A model generated the notes under the pieces. That model was given only the letters and a program-made list of their open reading frames with translations, had not been told where the DNA came from and searched no databases. A program made the translations under genes and the position numbers. Shown piece after piece: positions 54,035 through 62,785 of a stretch of 64,000 bases of DNA. The stretch comes from Candidatus Obscuribacterales bacterium (GTDB lineage: Bacteria; Cyanobacteriota; Vampirovibrionia; Obscuribacterales; Obscuribacteraceae). The number at the start of each line of letters is the position of its first letter. Within the stretch, counting starts at the first letter, position 1. Location: positions 186,001-250,000 of the forward strand of contig JAKFVU010000034.1 of the NCBI GenBank assembly GCA_021732025.1. Reading direction: 5' to 3'.

Positions 54035-54876
54035 ATGGTTTTTGCTCCCTTGATTGTGAATACATCGTCGGCGAGACCAACGTTGCCTTTGAAATTATTC
54101 CAGACTGAGTGCGAAGTCAGTTTACCGCCAATATAGTCCCACCATTCGACAGGCAACATACTTTTAGGGTCAACAGCAACCCTTTTATAGATTTCGCCGT
54201 CGAAGTTTGTACCGTGATATACCTCAAGTACATATACTTGCGAGGGTGCACTGCTGGTAGATTGCACGGTATTTTCAGTCACTCGTGCCACACATGAATC
54301 TTTTTCGATAAAAGTTTTTAGAGCTTGCGACAATGAGGTTAAGTCAGAGTCAACCATGGGGTAGCCATTGGCGGAGCGCAAATAATCAGAAGATGGAGCC
54401 AAGTCGACAGTCATGAAACTCAGTGCACCGCCTGGTTTAGCCCTGATTTTGCCGCCACTACCCATTACTGCTATTGAGCCTTTGCGGAAGTTGCCTACCT
54501 CTTCAAGTCGCATCATCCGTGGCTTTTTGAAATAGAACTTACCTTTTTCAACGACTTTCTTGCCTTTGTAATTAACCATTTCGTATTCAAAGACATAGTC
54601 TTTGTAGCTGTCTGCTGCTTTGAGCATGCGGTCAATAAAAGGAGCGCCATTTGTGTAAGAGGCACTTTCTGTTTTGGGTAAATTGCCGCCGAGGTCCGAA
54701 GACTTATTTGCCTTTTTGCTCGCTATTTTGATACTGCTTGTGGTGTCGCTGCTTTTGCCCACGGCTGTACTAGGGGCCGCCTGGCTGGCTAGTGGCGAGC
54801 AGAGTGATAGGTTTAGAGAGAGAGCCAATGCTCCTAGAGCTATTTGGCGAAAGTGTTTGCTGAGGCAATTATTCAT
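54031..54876 (-). CDS. Exported LolA/DUF1571-like protein
   Basis: I use ATG at 54876, giving a proper signal peptide ('FRQIALGALALSLNLSLCSP', then 'LASQAAPS'). The mature 250-residue protein has the LolA-type half-barrel pattern: 'RMLKAADSYKDYVFEYEMVN', 'GKFYFKKPRMMRLEEVG', 'GGKIRAKPGGALSFMTVDLA', 'VAVDPKSMLPVEWWDY'. LolA carries lipoproteins across the periplasm; DUF1571 relatives are of unknown role. Adjacent methyltransferase and SRPBCC genes point to envelope lipid handling. An in-frame start at 54948 adds a non-signal stretch. Confidence 0.75.
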   Translation of the reverse strand: MNNCLSKHFRQIALGALALSLNLSLCSPLASQAAPSTAVGKSSDTTSSIKIASKKANKSSDLGGNLPKTESASYTNGAPFIDRMLKAADSYKDYVFEYEMVNYKGKKVVEKGKFYFKKPRMMRLEEVGNFRKGSIAVMGSGGKIRAKPGGALSFMTVDLAPSSDYLRSANGYPMVDSDLTSLSQALKTFIEKDSCVARVTENTVQSTSSAPSQVYVLEVYHGTNFDGEIYKRVAVDPKSMLPVEWWDYIGGKLTSHSVWNNFKGNVGLADDVFTIKGAKTI

Positions 54877-55189
54877 TTGTTGGTTGCTTTCCGGTGTTGA
54901 TTTCCAGTGCTCGTGAAGGTCAATAAGACTTCTACATGTTGAGGACAAATTTTAGAGGAGTGGGTTTTGTGTTTTTTTGCTCATGTTCATCGGCAAGCGA
55001 CGTGATGCCTAGAGCAAACGTTCCAGAATTGGAAAAAACTAAGCTGAAAGCAGGGCTTGACAAGCTGCTTGACCTACTTTAGTTTGCCAAGACTTTACTA
55101 CATCGAGCCCTTGCAGTAGTACCGGACTGACAGGGATGTTAAACTTTTCATTCACTGGTACTTCTTCTGATTAGGCCTTAGACCGACGA

Positions 55190-56125
55190 TTGAAAGACTT
55201 AAACTCTAGCTCTTCCCCATTGCCTCCAATCGCTGGTGTTGTTCACACTGCGCCTACAATCGAGTGGCATCGCACGTCTGATGATCTGCAGTTAGCGTGT
55301 CGCACCTGGAAAGGTAAAGTCGGTTTTCCTGTAATCGTCTATCTACACGGCATTGAAGGCCATTCGCAGTGGTTCGAGAATACTGCCTCGGCTCTAAACC
55401 ACCATGGCATGACTGTTTATGCTCCGGATCGCAGAGGCTCGGGTCTCAATCCCCGCGATCGGGGTAATCTTTCTAGCTATAAGACATATCTTGCCGATAT
55501 TGAAGTTTTCTTGCGTAAAGTAAGTTTTGATCATCTAGGACATTCACTAATTGTTCTAGGTAATTGTTGGGGAGCCAAGGCGGCTTCACTGATTTGCCAG
55601 AGCGACTATAAACCTACTTCTGGCCAAGAGCTCAATTTACCTATCGCAGGTTTGGTGCTGTGCAGCCCCGGTATTTATACTAAAGTCGATTATGGCATGG
55701 GCACTAAGTTTCAGATTGCCTATTCATCTTTTGTTGATTCCGGCCGCAATCGCAAATGGCCGATTCCGCTGGAAATTGAGATGCTGACTAATAACCCGAC
55801 TTTTCAGGGCTACCTAAAGCGTGACAGCTTGCGTTTAACTGAGGCCACGGCAAGCTTCTTCGTCGAAAGTTATAAATTGGGCAAGCTGGCTGAGAAGGCT
55901 TCTTCTTCTATCGAAATGCCATTATTGGTTTTGCAAGCTGGCTCTGATCTCATTGTTGATGTCGACAAACTGCAAGGCTGGTATGCCAAAGCCAAGTCTA
56001 CAACCAAAGATTTGCGTATTTTCCCAGATGCGTCACATACACTCGACTTTGATTCGACTTGGTTCAAAGAATACGTTCATGTGCTGAGCGAGTGGATATT
56101 GGCTCAGTGTCCGGTTGTGACCTAA
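55190..56125 (+). CDS. Alpha/beta hydrolase with a Cys nucleophile elbow
   Basis: The 311-residue protein is of the lysophospholipase/S33 type ('FPVIVYLHGIEGHSQWFENT', 'YAPDRRGSGLNPRD'). The nucleophile elbow is 'IVLGNCWGAKA', i.e. G-N-C-W-G with Cys instead of Ser. The acid is in 'LQAGSDLIVDVDK' and the His in 'FPDASHTLDF'. Cys nucleophiles occur in dienelactone hydrolases, so activity on lactones, thioesters or acyl groups is possible. Start is TTG at 55190. It is the first gene of the operon and its stop is directly followed by the enolase-family gene. Confidence 0.82.
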   Translation: MKDLNSSSSPLPPIAGVVHTAPTIEWHRTSDDLQLACRTWKGKVGFPVIVYLHGIEGHSQWFENTASALNHHGMTVYAPDRRGSGLNPRDRGNLSSYKTYLADIEVFLRKVSFDHLGHSLIVLGNCWGAKAASLICQSDYKPTSGQELNLPIAGLVLCSPGIYTKVDYGMGTKFQIAYSSFVDSGRNRKWPIPLEIEMLTNNPTFQGYLKRDSLRLTEATASFFVESYKLGKLAEKASSSIEMPLLVLQAGSDLIVDVDKLQGWYAKAKSTTKDLRIFPDASHTLDFDSTWFKEYVHVLSEWILAQCPVVT

Positions 56126-56161
56126 TTGTTGGAATTCGAAGCTTTTGGAATTATTGTCTTT

Positions 56162-57379
56162 ATGTTGATTCGTTCAATTAAGTCGCAGGCCGTCAGGCTG
56201 CCTTTTCGATTTTCTTTTGGCCATGCTCTTGCTAGCCGGAACTTTTCGCTCAATGTCTTAGTCAAAGTACAAGTCGTACTTGAGGATGGGCGTGAAGTGA
56301 TTGGTTGGGGAGAGTCTGTACCGCGGCAATATGTCACTGGCGAGACCATAGCCAGTGCTTTAGCTGCCATCAACTACTCTTATGCACCAGCACTGAGCGG
56401 CCAGTTTTTCGCCAATGCTACAGAATTGTTGGCTGGTTTGGCTCAGATTTTTGCCGCCAATGACCTTGAGCATAAGTCTGGTGGCGCTTCCTTCTGTGCC
56501 TTAGAGTTGGCATGCCTAGACGCTCTTGCTAAAGCAGAAGCTCTAAAGTTTTACCAACTGCCAGCGCTGATTTCGCAATCAGACATTTGGCAGCCGGCTA
56601 AGTCTATGAGTTATGGCGGTGTAATTCCATTTGGCAAGAAAGCGATACTGAAGCTCATTTTGGCTGGATATAAACGATACGGTTTTAAGACCGTTAAGCT
56701 CAAGGTCGGTGGCTCGCTCAATGACGATGTTGCCAGAGTAAAGTTAGCTCGTCAGATTTTAGGCGACGAAGCAACTTTGCGCATTGATGCTAACTGCGCT
56801 TGGACAGTGGATCAAGCTAAGTGGAGCTTAGCTGCATTTAGGCCTTATAACATTGCTTCATGTGAGCAACCGCTTGCTGCTTCTGATTTGCCTGGCCTCA
56901 GTGAACTGACAGCCACTGTGCCCGAAACAATAATGGTTGATGAGTCGCTTACGACTCTGGCCCAAGCACAAGAGTTAATAGACCGCAAAGCCTGCAATGC
57001 CTTTAATATTCGCTTGTCAAAAGTGGGTGGATTGGTTAGTGCCATGAAGATGGTAGAGCTGGCCAAACAGCATAATATAGAGTGTCATCTTGGTGCGCAG
57101 GTCGGCGAATCGGGCATACTGGTTGCCGCTCAACGCCATTTAGCCCTGGCTTATCCGCATTTTGCCAATGTCGAAGGGGCGATGAATCTCTTCTTGCTCA
57201 AGTCAGATCTTGTCAATGAAGCTATGACTGTTCCCTTAGGAGCCTGCGCTAAAGCTAGTGCCAGTAAAGGCTATGGTCTAGGGGTGAGTGTCAATGAGCG
57301 GGCGGTTGCTCAGCTCAACTATAACCACAATTTGAATGTCTCAGTCGGCGAGAGAAGTGAGTCTAATGCAACTCGGTAA
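56162..57379 (+). CDS. Enolase-superfamily epimerase (MLE / N-acylamino-acid racemase-like)
   Basis: About 405 residues from ATG 56162; a TTG at 56126 would add 12 residues. The muconate lactonising enzyme group is evident from the KxK strand 'GFKTVKLKVGG', the metal ligands Asp in 'LRIDANCAW', Glu in 'ASCEQPL' and Asp in 'MVDESLTT', and the second base Lys in 'NIRLSKVGGL'. The 8th-strand motif 'LGAQVGESGILVAAQRH' differs from known dipeptide epimerases. Such enzymes epimerise dipeptides or N-acyl amino acids or cycloisomerise. With the GH3 ligase next door, an N-acylamino acid substrate is attractive (inference). Confidence 0.85.
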   Translation: MLIRSIKSQAVRLPFRFSFGHALASRNFSLNVLVKVQVVLEDGREVIGWGESVPRQYVTGETIASALAAINYSYAPALSGQFFANATELLAGLAQIFAANDLEHKSGGASFCALELACLDALAKAEALKFYQLPALISQSDIWQPAKSMSYGGVIPFGKKAILKLILAGYKRYGFKTVKLKVGGSLNDDVARVKLARQILGDEATLRIDANCAWTVDQAKWSLAAFRPYNIASCEQPLAASDLPGLSELTATVPETIMVDESLTTLAQAQELIDRKACNAFNIRLSKVGGLVSAMKMVELAKQHNIECHLGAQVGESGILVAAQRHLALAYPHFANVEGAMNLFLLKSDLVNEAMTVPLGACAKASASKGYGLGVSVNERAVAQLNYNHNLNVSVGERSESNATR

Positions 57380-59045
57380 CCTAGACATCATGGCCGGCCA
57401 GGCGCTACGCCGTATCACCCATATCAGGCGTTTCTATAAGGGTCTGAAGGAACCGGGTCAGACCCAACTGGCTAAGCTTAAAAGTATAGTTGAGGCCAAT
57501 AAGAATACTGCCTTTGGTCGTGCCCATAATTTCGCTAAGATCAATAACTACAACGACTTTAAAAATTTCGTTCCACCCAGTCGTTATGAAGATCTAGAGC
57601 CTTACATTGACAGGCTTCGCCACGGTGAAGGCAACCAGCTGACGGCTGAAGAGCCGTTTATGTTTGCCACTACAAGTGGTACTACGGCAACGCCCAAATT
57701 TATTCCAATTACTGAAGGACATTTGCGTGACTACACCCACGCCTTTCAGGTGCACAACTATCATTTGGTTGTTGATTTTCCTATGGGCGCCGCTGGAAAA
57801 TTCTTGATTATTTCAAGTAATGACGAAGAGGGGCGCACCCCCGCTGGTCTCCCGTATGGTGCAGTATCAGGTGTTCTTAATCGGCGCCAGCCTAATATTA
57901 TTCGTCGGCACTTTGCTCTCCCATATGAATTGTGCAAAGTCAAGAACGTTGACGCCAAATATTATTTGCTTTTGCGCGCAGCTGTGGCACAAGATGTCAC
58001 GGCATTGCTTGGTTGCAATCCATCAAGCTTTATTCTTTTGGCCGAGCAACTGAAATTGAGAAGCGCTGAGCTTATTGAAGATATTGCCAAAGGCACACTT
58101 AATTCATTGGTAGATCAGATCGAGCCCCTTGATGATGATGTGCGCAGAGCCTACGATCGCTTTCTCAAGCCTGATTTGGCGAGAGCACGAGAACTCACGG
58201 CTTTGATGGCAGAGCACGGTACTTTGGTGCCTAAGCACGTTTGGCCGCGAGTCAATATTATGTCGTTGTGGAAAGGCGGGCCAATGTCTTTCTACCTAGA
58301 AAAGTTGCCTGAACTTTTTGGTCCGGTGCCCCAGCGTGATTTTGGTTATATGGCTTCAGAAGGTCGTGGCACTGTGCCTATTGCTAACAACGGCTCAGCT
58401 GGCCCGTTAGCGGTGACCTCACACTTCTTTGAGTTCGTAGAAGAAGATCAAATCGATTCAAGTAACCCTACTTTTTTGATGGCCGATCAATTGGCTGTTG
58501 GTGGAAGATACTATATTCATTTCACTACCAATGCCGGTCTCTACCGCTACAACATCAATGACCTGATGGAAGTGGATAGCATTATAGGTGCAACGCCAGT
58601 ATTGAAGTTCGTGCGCAAGGGTGGCGGAGTCAGTTCTGTCACCGGTGAGAAGTTAACGGAAGAACAAGTGCTCACCGCTCTTGAGCAGGCCGTCAATCAA
58701 CTCGGATTGCTAGAATTGAAGCATTTTACTGCTGAAGTAGCTCTGGAATTGCCACCATATTATCTTTGTTACGCAGAGACTGAGCGTGAATTGCCGCAGT
58801 CTGTCATTGATAGTTTCCTCCAAGCATTCGATCAATCATTGCAGTTGCAAAATCCAGAATATGCAGACAAACGGGCGACTAGACGACTCGGCCCCCCTCG
58901 CCTGAAATACCTCCCGGCTGGTACTTACACCAGACTGCGGCAACAAAGAGTTCATCAAGGGGCGCCCGAAGCTCAGGTGAAAATTCCACTATTGAGCGCG
59001 CAGGGTAATTTCTCTCACAGTTTGGAGATGCTAGTAAATCTATGA
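57366..59045 (+). CDS. GH3-family acyl-acid amido synthetase
   Basis: About 559 residues from ATG 57366; an in-frame ATG at 57336 overlaps the upstream gene more. GH3 motifs are clear: the ATP-binding 'FATTSGTTATPKFIPITEGH', 'DFGYMASEGRGTVPI' and 'YRYNINDLMEVD', with the C-terminal domain around 'KGGGVSSVTGEKLTEEQV'. GH3 enzymes adenylate carboxylic acids and join them to an amine or amino acid (plant auxin/jasmonate conjugates). Bacterial members are few and mostly uncharacterised. It overlaps the enolase gene by 14 bases and the following reductase by four. Confidence 0.9.
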   Translation: MQLGNLDIMAGQALRRITHIRRFYKGLKEPGQTQLAKLKSIVEANKNTAFGRAHNFAKINNYNDFKNFVPPSRYEDLEPYIDRLRHGEGNQLTAEEPFMFATTSGTTATPKFIPITEGHLRDYTHAFQVHNYHLVVDFPMGAAGKFLIISSNDEEGRTPAGLPYGAVSGVLNRRQPNIIRRHFALPYELCKVKNVDAKYYLLLRAAVAQDVTALLGCNPSSFILLAEQLKLRSAELIEDIAKGTLNSLVDQIEPLDDDVRRAYDRFLKPDLARARELTALMAEHGTLVPKHVWPRVNIMSLWKGGPMSFYLEKLPELFGPVPQRDFGYMASEGRGTVPIANNGSAGPLAVTSHFFEFVEEDQIDSSNPTFLMADQLAVGGRYYIHFTTNAGLYRYNINDLMEVDSIIGATPVLKFVRKGGGVSSVTGEKLTEEQVLTALEQAVNQLGLLELKHFTAEVALELPPYYLCYAETERELPQSVIDSFLQAFDQSLQLQNPEYADKRATRRLGPPRLKYLPAGTYTRLRQQRVHQGAPEAQVKIPLLSAQGNFSHSLEMLVNL

Positions 59046-60088
59046 GTACTGACCTTAAAACCATCGGTGTGACTGGTGCAACTGGTTTGGTCGGACGGGC
59101 ATTGGTAGCCGAACTATGCAAAACTTTTGCAGTGGTGGCAATTGCTCGCGACAACTCCGCCTTGGCCAGACTTGTAGCTTCAGTTGAATCTCAAGCGATT
59201 GTCAAACCCAGAGTTTGTCTGGCCGATGTTTGCGACTTACCCGCCTTAGAGCAAGCTTTTACTGGGTTAGATATTGTCATTCACGCAGCCGGTTTTGTAG
59301 ACCCTTTAGCTGATCGCCAACTGATATTGTCTATCAATACTGGTGGCACTGCCAATGCCCTGAAAGCAGCCGACAAAGCCCAAGTGCAACAGTTTATTCA
59401 AATTAGTTCGCTCTCTGTCATCACCGGACAGGGCGACCAATATAATCTCGACGAATCTGCACCACTTCAGCTATGTGGCGAAGCCTACGCCGACTCTAAA
59501 GTTGAAGCTGAAAAACTGTTTGATGCCACAAATTTTCACTACAATTTTGCCTACACTATCTTGCGACCCGGCTTCATTTACGGACCTGGCGAGCGCTCTT
59601 GGTTGCCCCGGGTTAGTCGCGCTATTGCTTCGGGGCAAGCGATGTTGGTGGACGGTGGCAGAAGAGAAACCAATGTCGTATATGTTGGCAATTTGGTCAA
59701 AGCAGTGCAGGCTGCGATCTTGAATGAAGCCGCCTATGGTCAAGTGTTTAATATTACTGACGGTGAGAAGGTAAGCAAGAAGCAACTTTTTGATGCAATT
59801 GCTGATGGTATTGGCATGCCAAGAGTTAAAAAAGATTTGCCTCGTTGGCTAGTCAAGCCTGTATGCCAACTAGTAACTGCAGCCACTGCTAATAAGAAGA
59901 TGAGCGCTGAGGCCCAGGCAAAGCTTGCCCGTTTCTCGCCGGCTGCTTTCCGCTTGGCTGCGGTAAATCAGGGTTTTAGTATTGCTAAGGCGGAGCGCAT
60001 TCTAGACTATAATTCTAGCAAGCGCATATCTTTTAAAGATGGCATGGATATTACTATGAAGTCTGTCAAAGAAGAATCGAACAAATGA
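59042..60088 (+). CDS. NAD-dependent epimerase/dehydratase (3-beta-HSD-like), first of three
   Basis: The 348-residue extended SDR has 'GVTGATGLVGRALVAEL' (GxxGxxG) and the YxxxK active site in 'EAYADSKVEAEKL'. 'AAGFVDPLADRQLILSINTG' and 'TILRPGFIYGPGERSW' match the 3-beta-hydroxysteroid dehydrogenase/isomerase-like branch, which acts on sterol- or isoprenoid-like and aldehyde substrates. It starts at ATG 59042, ATGA-coupled to the GH3 gene, and overlaps the next gene by four bases. Confidence 0.88.
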   Translation: MSTDLKTIGVTGATGLVGRALVAELCKTFAVVAIARDNSALARLVASVESQAIVKPRVCLADVCDLPALEQAFTGLDIVIHAAGFVDPLADRQLILSINTGGTANALKAADKAQVQQFIQISSLSVITGQGDQYNLDESAPLQLCGEAYADSKVEAEKLFDATNFHYNFAYTILRPGFIYGPGERSWLPRVSRAIASGQAMLVDGGRRETNVVYVGNLVKAVQAAILNEAAYGQVFNITDGEKVSKKQLFDAIADGIGMPRVKKDLPRWLVKPVCQLVTAATANKKMSAEAQAKLARFSPAAFRLAAVNQGFSIAKAERILDYNSSKRISFKDGMDITMKSVKEESNK

Positions 60089-60576
60089 AAAATAGAACAG
60101 GAATACGCCGGGTAAGCAAAGCTGTATCTCGATTTACAGTCGACTATATGCGCCGTCATCGGCACCCGGTCAACGCCGCATTACATATCGTTGGCGTTCC
60201 TGCTGCATTTTACGGTTTTTGGTTGCTACTTAAGTCGCTAATCTCTCCAGCGTCTCCACGCACTCAGGGTACGAATTTACTGACCGGCATTCTCTGTGTT
60301 ATCTTCGGCTACCTCCTTCAGTATCTTGGCCATCGCAGCCAAGGTAACGAAGTTGGTGAAGTAATTCTGATAAAGAAAGTGGGACGTCGCCTCAAGGCCA
60401 ACATGAGTGGTACTGCGATTTGGCAATTACTCGGTGGTAGTGATCCCCGAAGCAAATCTGCCCGAGTTGACTCACATAAGGGCTCTTCTAGCTCTGGTAA
60501 TGGCCACAAAAACGGTAACGGCCATAAGGTACCGTCGCTTACAAGTCACTCGCTGGTTTGGTGGAGAAAGGCTTAA
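60085..60576 (+). CDS. Mpo1-like (DUF962) membrane protein
   Basis: The 163-residue protein has the DUF962/Mpo1 start 'RRHRHPVNAALHIVGVPAAF' (H-xx-N-xxxH-xxGVP) and two hydrophobic segments. Yeast Mpo1 is an Fe(II)-dependent dioxygenase for 2-hydroxy fatty acid alpha-oxidation; the conserved His residues support a metal. The C-terminal 50 residues are polar and Gly/Ser/His-rich. It starts four bases inside the upstream SDR gene. A fatty-acid substrate would fit the acyl-activating GH3 neighbour. Confidence 0.78.
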   Translation: MKNRTGIRRVSKAVSRFTVDYMRRHRHPVNAALHIVGVPAAFYGFWLLLKSLISPASPRTQGTNLLTGILCVIFGYLLQYLGHRSQGNEVGEVILIKKVGRRLKANMSGTAIWQLLGGSDPRSKSARVDSHKGSSSSGNGHKNGNGHKVPSLTSHSLVWWRKA

Positions 60577-60578
60577 CG

Positions 60579-61577
60579 GTGTCTGCTCTAACTCGAGTTT
60601 TGGTTGATGGTGCATCTGGTTATTTAGGCAATCATGTTGTTGCAGCTTTGCTCAACCGTGGACTGGTTGTCCATGCCTTAGTTAGACCAAAGATTGCGGC
60701 CTCCGATCTAGAGTTTCTACAAGAATCTGGCGCTCAAGTTTTTGCCGCCGATTTAGCATCTTTTCATAGCAACCTATCTACAGCTCAGCGAAGCAAATTA
60801 GAAGAGGCCTTTACTGGCGTTACTCATGCCGTCCACTTGATTGGTTCTATTGCTCCAGGCAAGGGAGAAAAGTTTAGTCAGCTGCACCACGATCAAAGCA
60901 GTGCTTTTGCTAGCTGGTGCGTGAGGGCGCGAGATGTCGGTGGATTTGCCCGTGCTGCTATGGTAACCGCCCTTGGTGCTGATCAAAATGCCGCTAGTGA
61001 GTATTTACGCAGTAAACGCGAGGGTGAATTGGCTCTTTTGGCAGAGCTGGAGCCAGCCCATATAGCTTCAAGCATTTTTCGGCCATCACTGATTGTTGGT
61101 AGGTCAGTAGGAAGACGCGATAGTAAGTTGATCAAGCGCTATCGAGAGCTGGCTCGAACAAGGCCATTTGTGCCGTTGATCAATGGTGGTCGTAATTTAG
61201 TGCAACCAGTCTTTGTCGCCGATCTAGCTGAAGCAATTGTTGAACGTCTTTGTCAGCAAGCTAGTGATAGCACGGTTAACAGTGAAACATTTGAGATTGG
61301 TGGCGCTCAACCAATAGCAATGAAAGAAGTTGTGCAGGCACTAATGACAGCTTTAAATATCAAAAAATCTTTCGTCGATATTCCTCAGCCTCTGGCATTG
61401 GCAGCCGCTAAATTGATGCAACGTGTGCAGGATGTACCTCTACTTAGTGTCGACCAAGTGCGCATGACTGGTTTTGATAATATTTGTAGTGAAAACGCGC
61501 TCACTAGAATTGTCGGTCGGGCACCCACGAGTTTGAGCGAGGCCCTGGCCACCTATCACAACTGGAGCGGAGACTAG
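60579..61577 (+). CDS. NAD-dependent epimerase/dehydratase, second of three
   Basis: I use GTG at 60579, with AAAGG seven bases upstream. The roughly 332-residue extended SDR has 'VLVDGASGYLGNHVVAALL' (GxxGxxG) and the active-site 'SEYLRSKREGEL'. 'IFRPSLIVGRSVGRRDSKLI' and 'PLINGGRNLVQPVFVADLA' resemble NmrA/complex-I-NDUFA9-like SDRs more than the 3-beta-HSD branch. Gap to the Mpo1-like gene is two bases. Confidence 0.84.
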   Translation: MSALTRVLVDGASGYLGNHVVAALLNRGLVVHALVRPKIAASDLEFLQESGAQVFAADLASFHSNLSTAQRSKLEEAFTGVTHAVHLIGSIAPGKGEKFSQLHHDQSSAFASWCVRARDVGGFARAAMVTALGADQNAASEYLRSKREGELALLAELEPAHIASSIFRPSLIVGRSVGRRDSKLIKRYRELARTRPFVPLINGGRNLVQPVFVADLAEAIVERLCQQASDSTVNSETFEIGGAQPIAMKEVVQALMTALNIKKSFVDIPQPLALAAAKLMQRVQDVPLLSVDQVRMTGFDNICSENALTRIVGRAPTSLSEALATYHNWSGD

Positions 61578-61579
61578 TT

Positions 61580-62572
61580 GTGACGGCGGCGGATAATTCT
61601 TCTAAACGAGTTCTGGTAACTGGTGCTAGTGGTTTCATAGGCAGCCACCTAGTACCAAAGTTAGCAGCTCGCGGCTATCAAGTCAGCACTCTGGGCCGCA
61701 CCAGTGGCAAACCCCATTTTGAGTCATTGGGCGTCACACATATCTGCGGTGATGTGACAAACTACGAGCAGGTTTTGGCCGCCACTGCCAATCAAGATAT
61801 TGTCTTTCACATGGCAGGTTTAGTCTCTTATCGCAGCGCCGACTTAGTCAGGCAGCGGGCTGTTAACGTGGAAGGTACTCGCAATGTAATGGCTGCGGCT
61901 CTAGCTTCAGGAGTCGGCCGAGTCATTCACACTAGCTCAATTGCAGCCTTCGGTATTCCGCCTGAAGGCACCATTGGCGATGAATCAATCACATACAATC
62001 TTGAAGGTCTTGATCTCAGTTATTGTGATACTAAGCACGAAGCCGAGCTGGTGGTTGAGGAGTTCTTTAAGCAAGGCTTGAACGTCATTACACTGTGCCC
62101 CGGTATCATATTTGGTGAAGGTGATACCCACCCCCACCACCATTTTATCTTTAGAGCTATGTCAAAAGGCTTCATGCTGGGTGTTCCAGCCGGCGGTACG
62201 CCTTATTCTGACATTGTTGATGTGGTCGACGCTCACTTAAATGCCATCGACTCCGGTCGCTCAGGGCAGCGTTATAGTCTCGTTTCTGCCAATTTGTCAT
62301 ATAAAGAAGCGGGCAACCTCTTCGCCAGTATTTATTCTTGTCGACCACCGCTTGCTGTACTGCCGCAGTCTTTCGTAATATTTGCTGGGCAATTTGCCGA
62401 AGAAGTCTTGCCTATTTTTCGCATTAAAACTGCTTTGACCAAGCAAGTCGCTTATCTCTCTAACTACAAGATTTTCTTTGACTGTAAGAAGGCTAGTGCC
62501 GAGCTAAACTTCAAGCCCACGCCCTTTAGCGAGACTATTCGGCGTACGGCGTCGTACTATTTGCAAACCTGA
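61580..62572 (+). CDS. NAD-dependent epimerase/dehydratase, third of three
   Basis: The 330-residue extended SDR has 'VLVTGASGFIGSHLVPKL' and the active-site 'DLSYCDTKHEAELVVEEF'. 'CPGIIFGEGDTHPHHHF' and 'VDVVDAHLNAIDSGRSGQRY' resemble dihydroflavonol-reductase/HpnA-like proteins. Start is GTG at 61580, two bases after the previous stop. It is the last gene of the operon. Confidence 0.88.
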   Translation: MTAADNSSKRVLVTGASGFIGSHLVPKLAARGYQVSTLGRTSGKPHFESLGVTHICGDVTNYEQVLAATANQDIVFHMAGLVSYRSADLVRQRAVNVEGTRNVMAAALASGVGRVIHTSSIAAFGIPPEGTIGDESITYNLEGLDLSYCDTKHEAELVVEEFFKQGLNVITLCPGIIFGEGDTHPHHHFIFRAMSKGFMLGVPAGGTPYSDIVDVVDAHLNAIDSGRSGQRYSLVSANLSYKEAGNLFASIYSCRPPLAVLPQSFVIFAGQFAEEVLPIFRIKTALTKQVAYLSNYKIFFDCKKASAELNFKPTPFSETIRRTASYYLQT

Positions 62573-62588
62573 TTTAGGCATCGACGAA

Positions 62589-62629
62589 TATGAACTGGGC
62601 GTGAACTATCCGTGAAGTGTTCGTGAAGT
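62589..62629 (+). promoter_or_regulatory. Four 8-bp direct repeats at 11-bp spacing upstream of the 62786 gene
   Basis: TATGAACT (62589-62596), CGTGAACT (62600-62607), CGTGAAGT (62611-62618) and CGTGAAGT (62622-62629) are separated by three bases each, a period of 11. Such arrays are typical binding sites of OmpR/PhoB-family response regulators (Pho boxes). The site lies 157-197 bases before the next start codon. Confidence 0.6.
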
Positions 62630-62785
62630 ATTTTTGGGGTAGTAGCAAACTGCAAAAGGTTTGTTAGACTCGGCTTTGTGGGGGTAGAATAAAGAAAGGA
62701 TTTTGTTGCAATTTGAAGCTAAAATTGCAAATTGAAATGCATTCAGCAGGCGCTCAGTACAACTTAGAAGTCGAGGTATTTTCTT

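Noticed and set aside
55005..55082. 25-codon frame ending in a Lys/Leu-rich amphipathic helix
   Set aside because: No ribosome-binding site and too short to support without comparison; the region is more likely the leader of the hydrolase operon.
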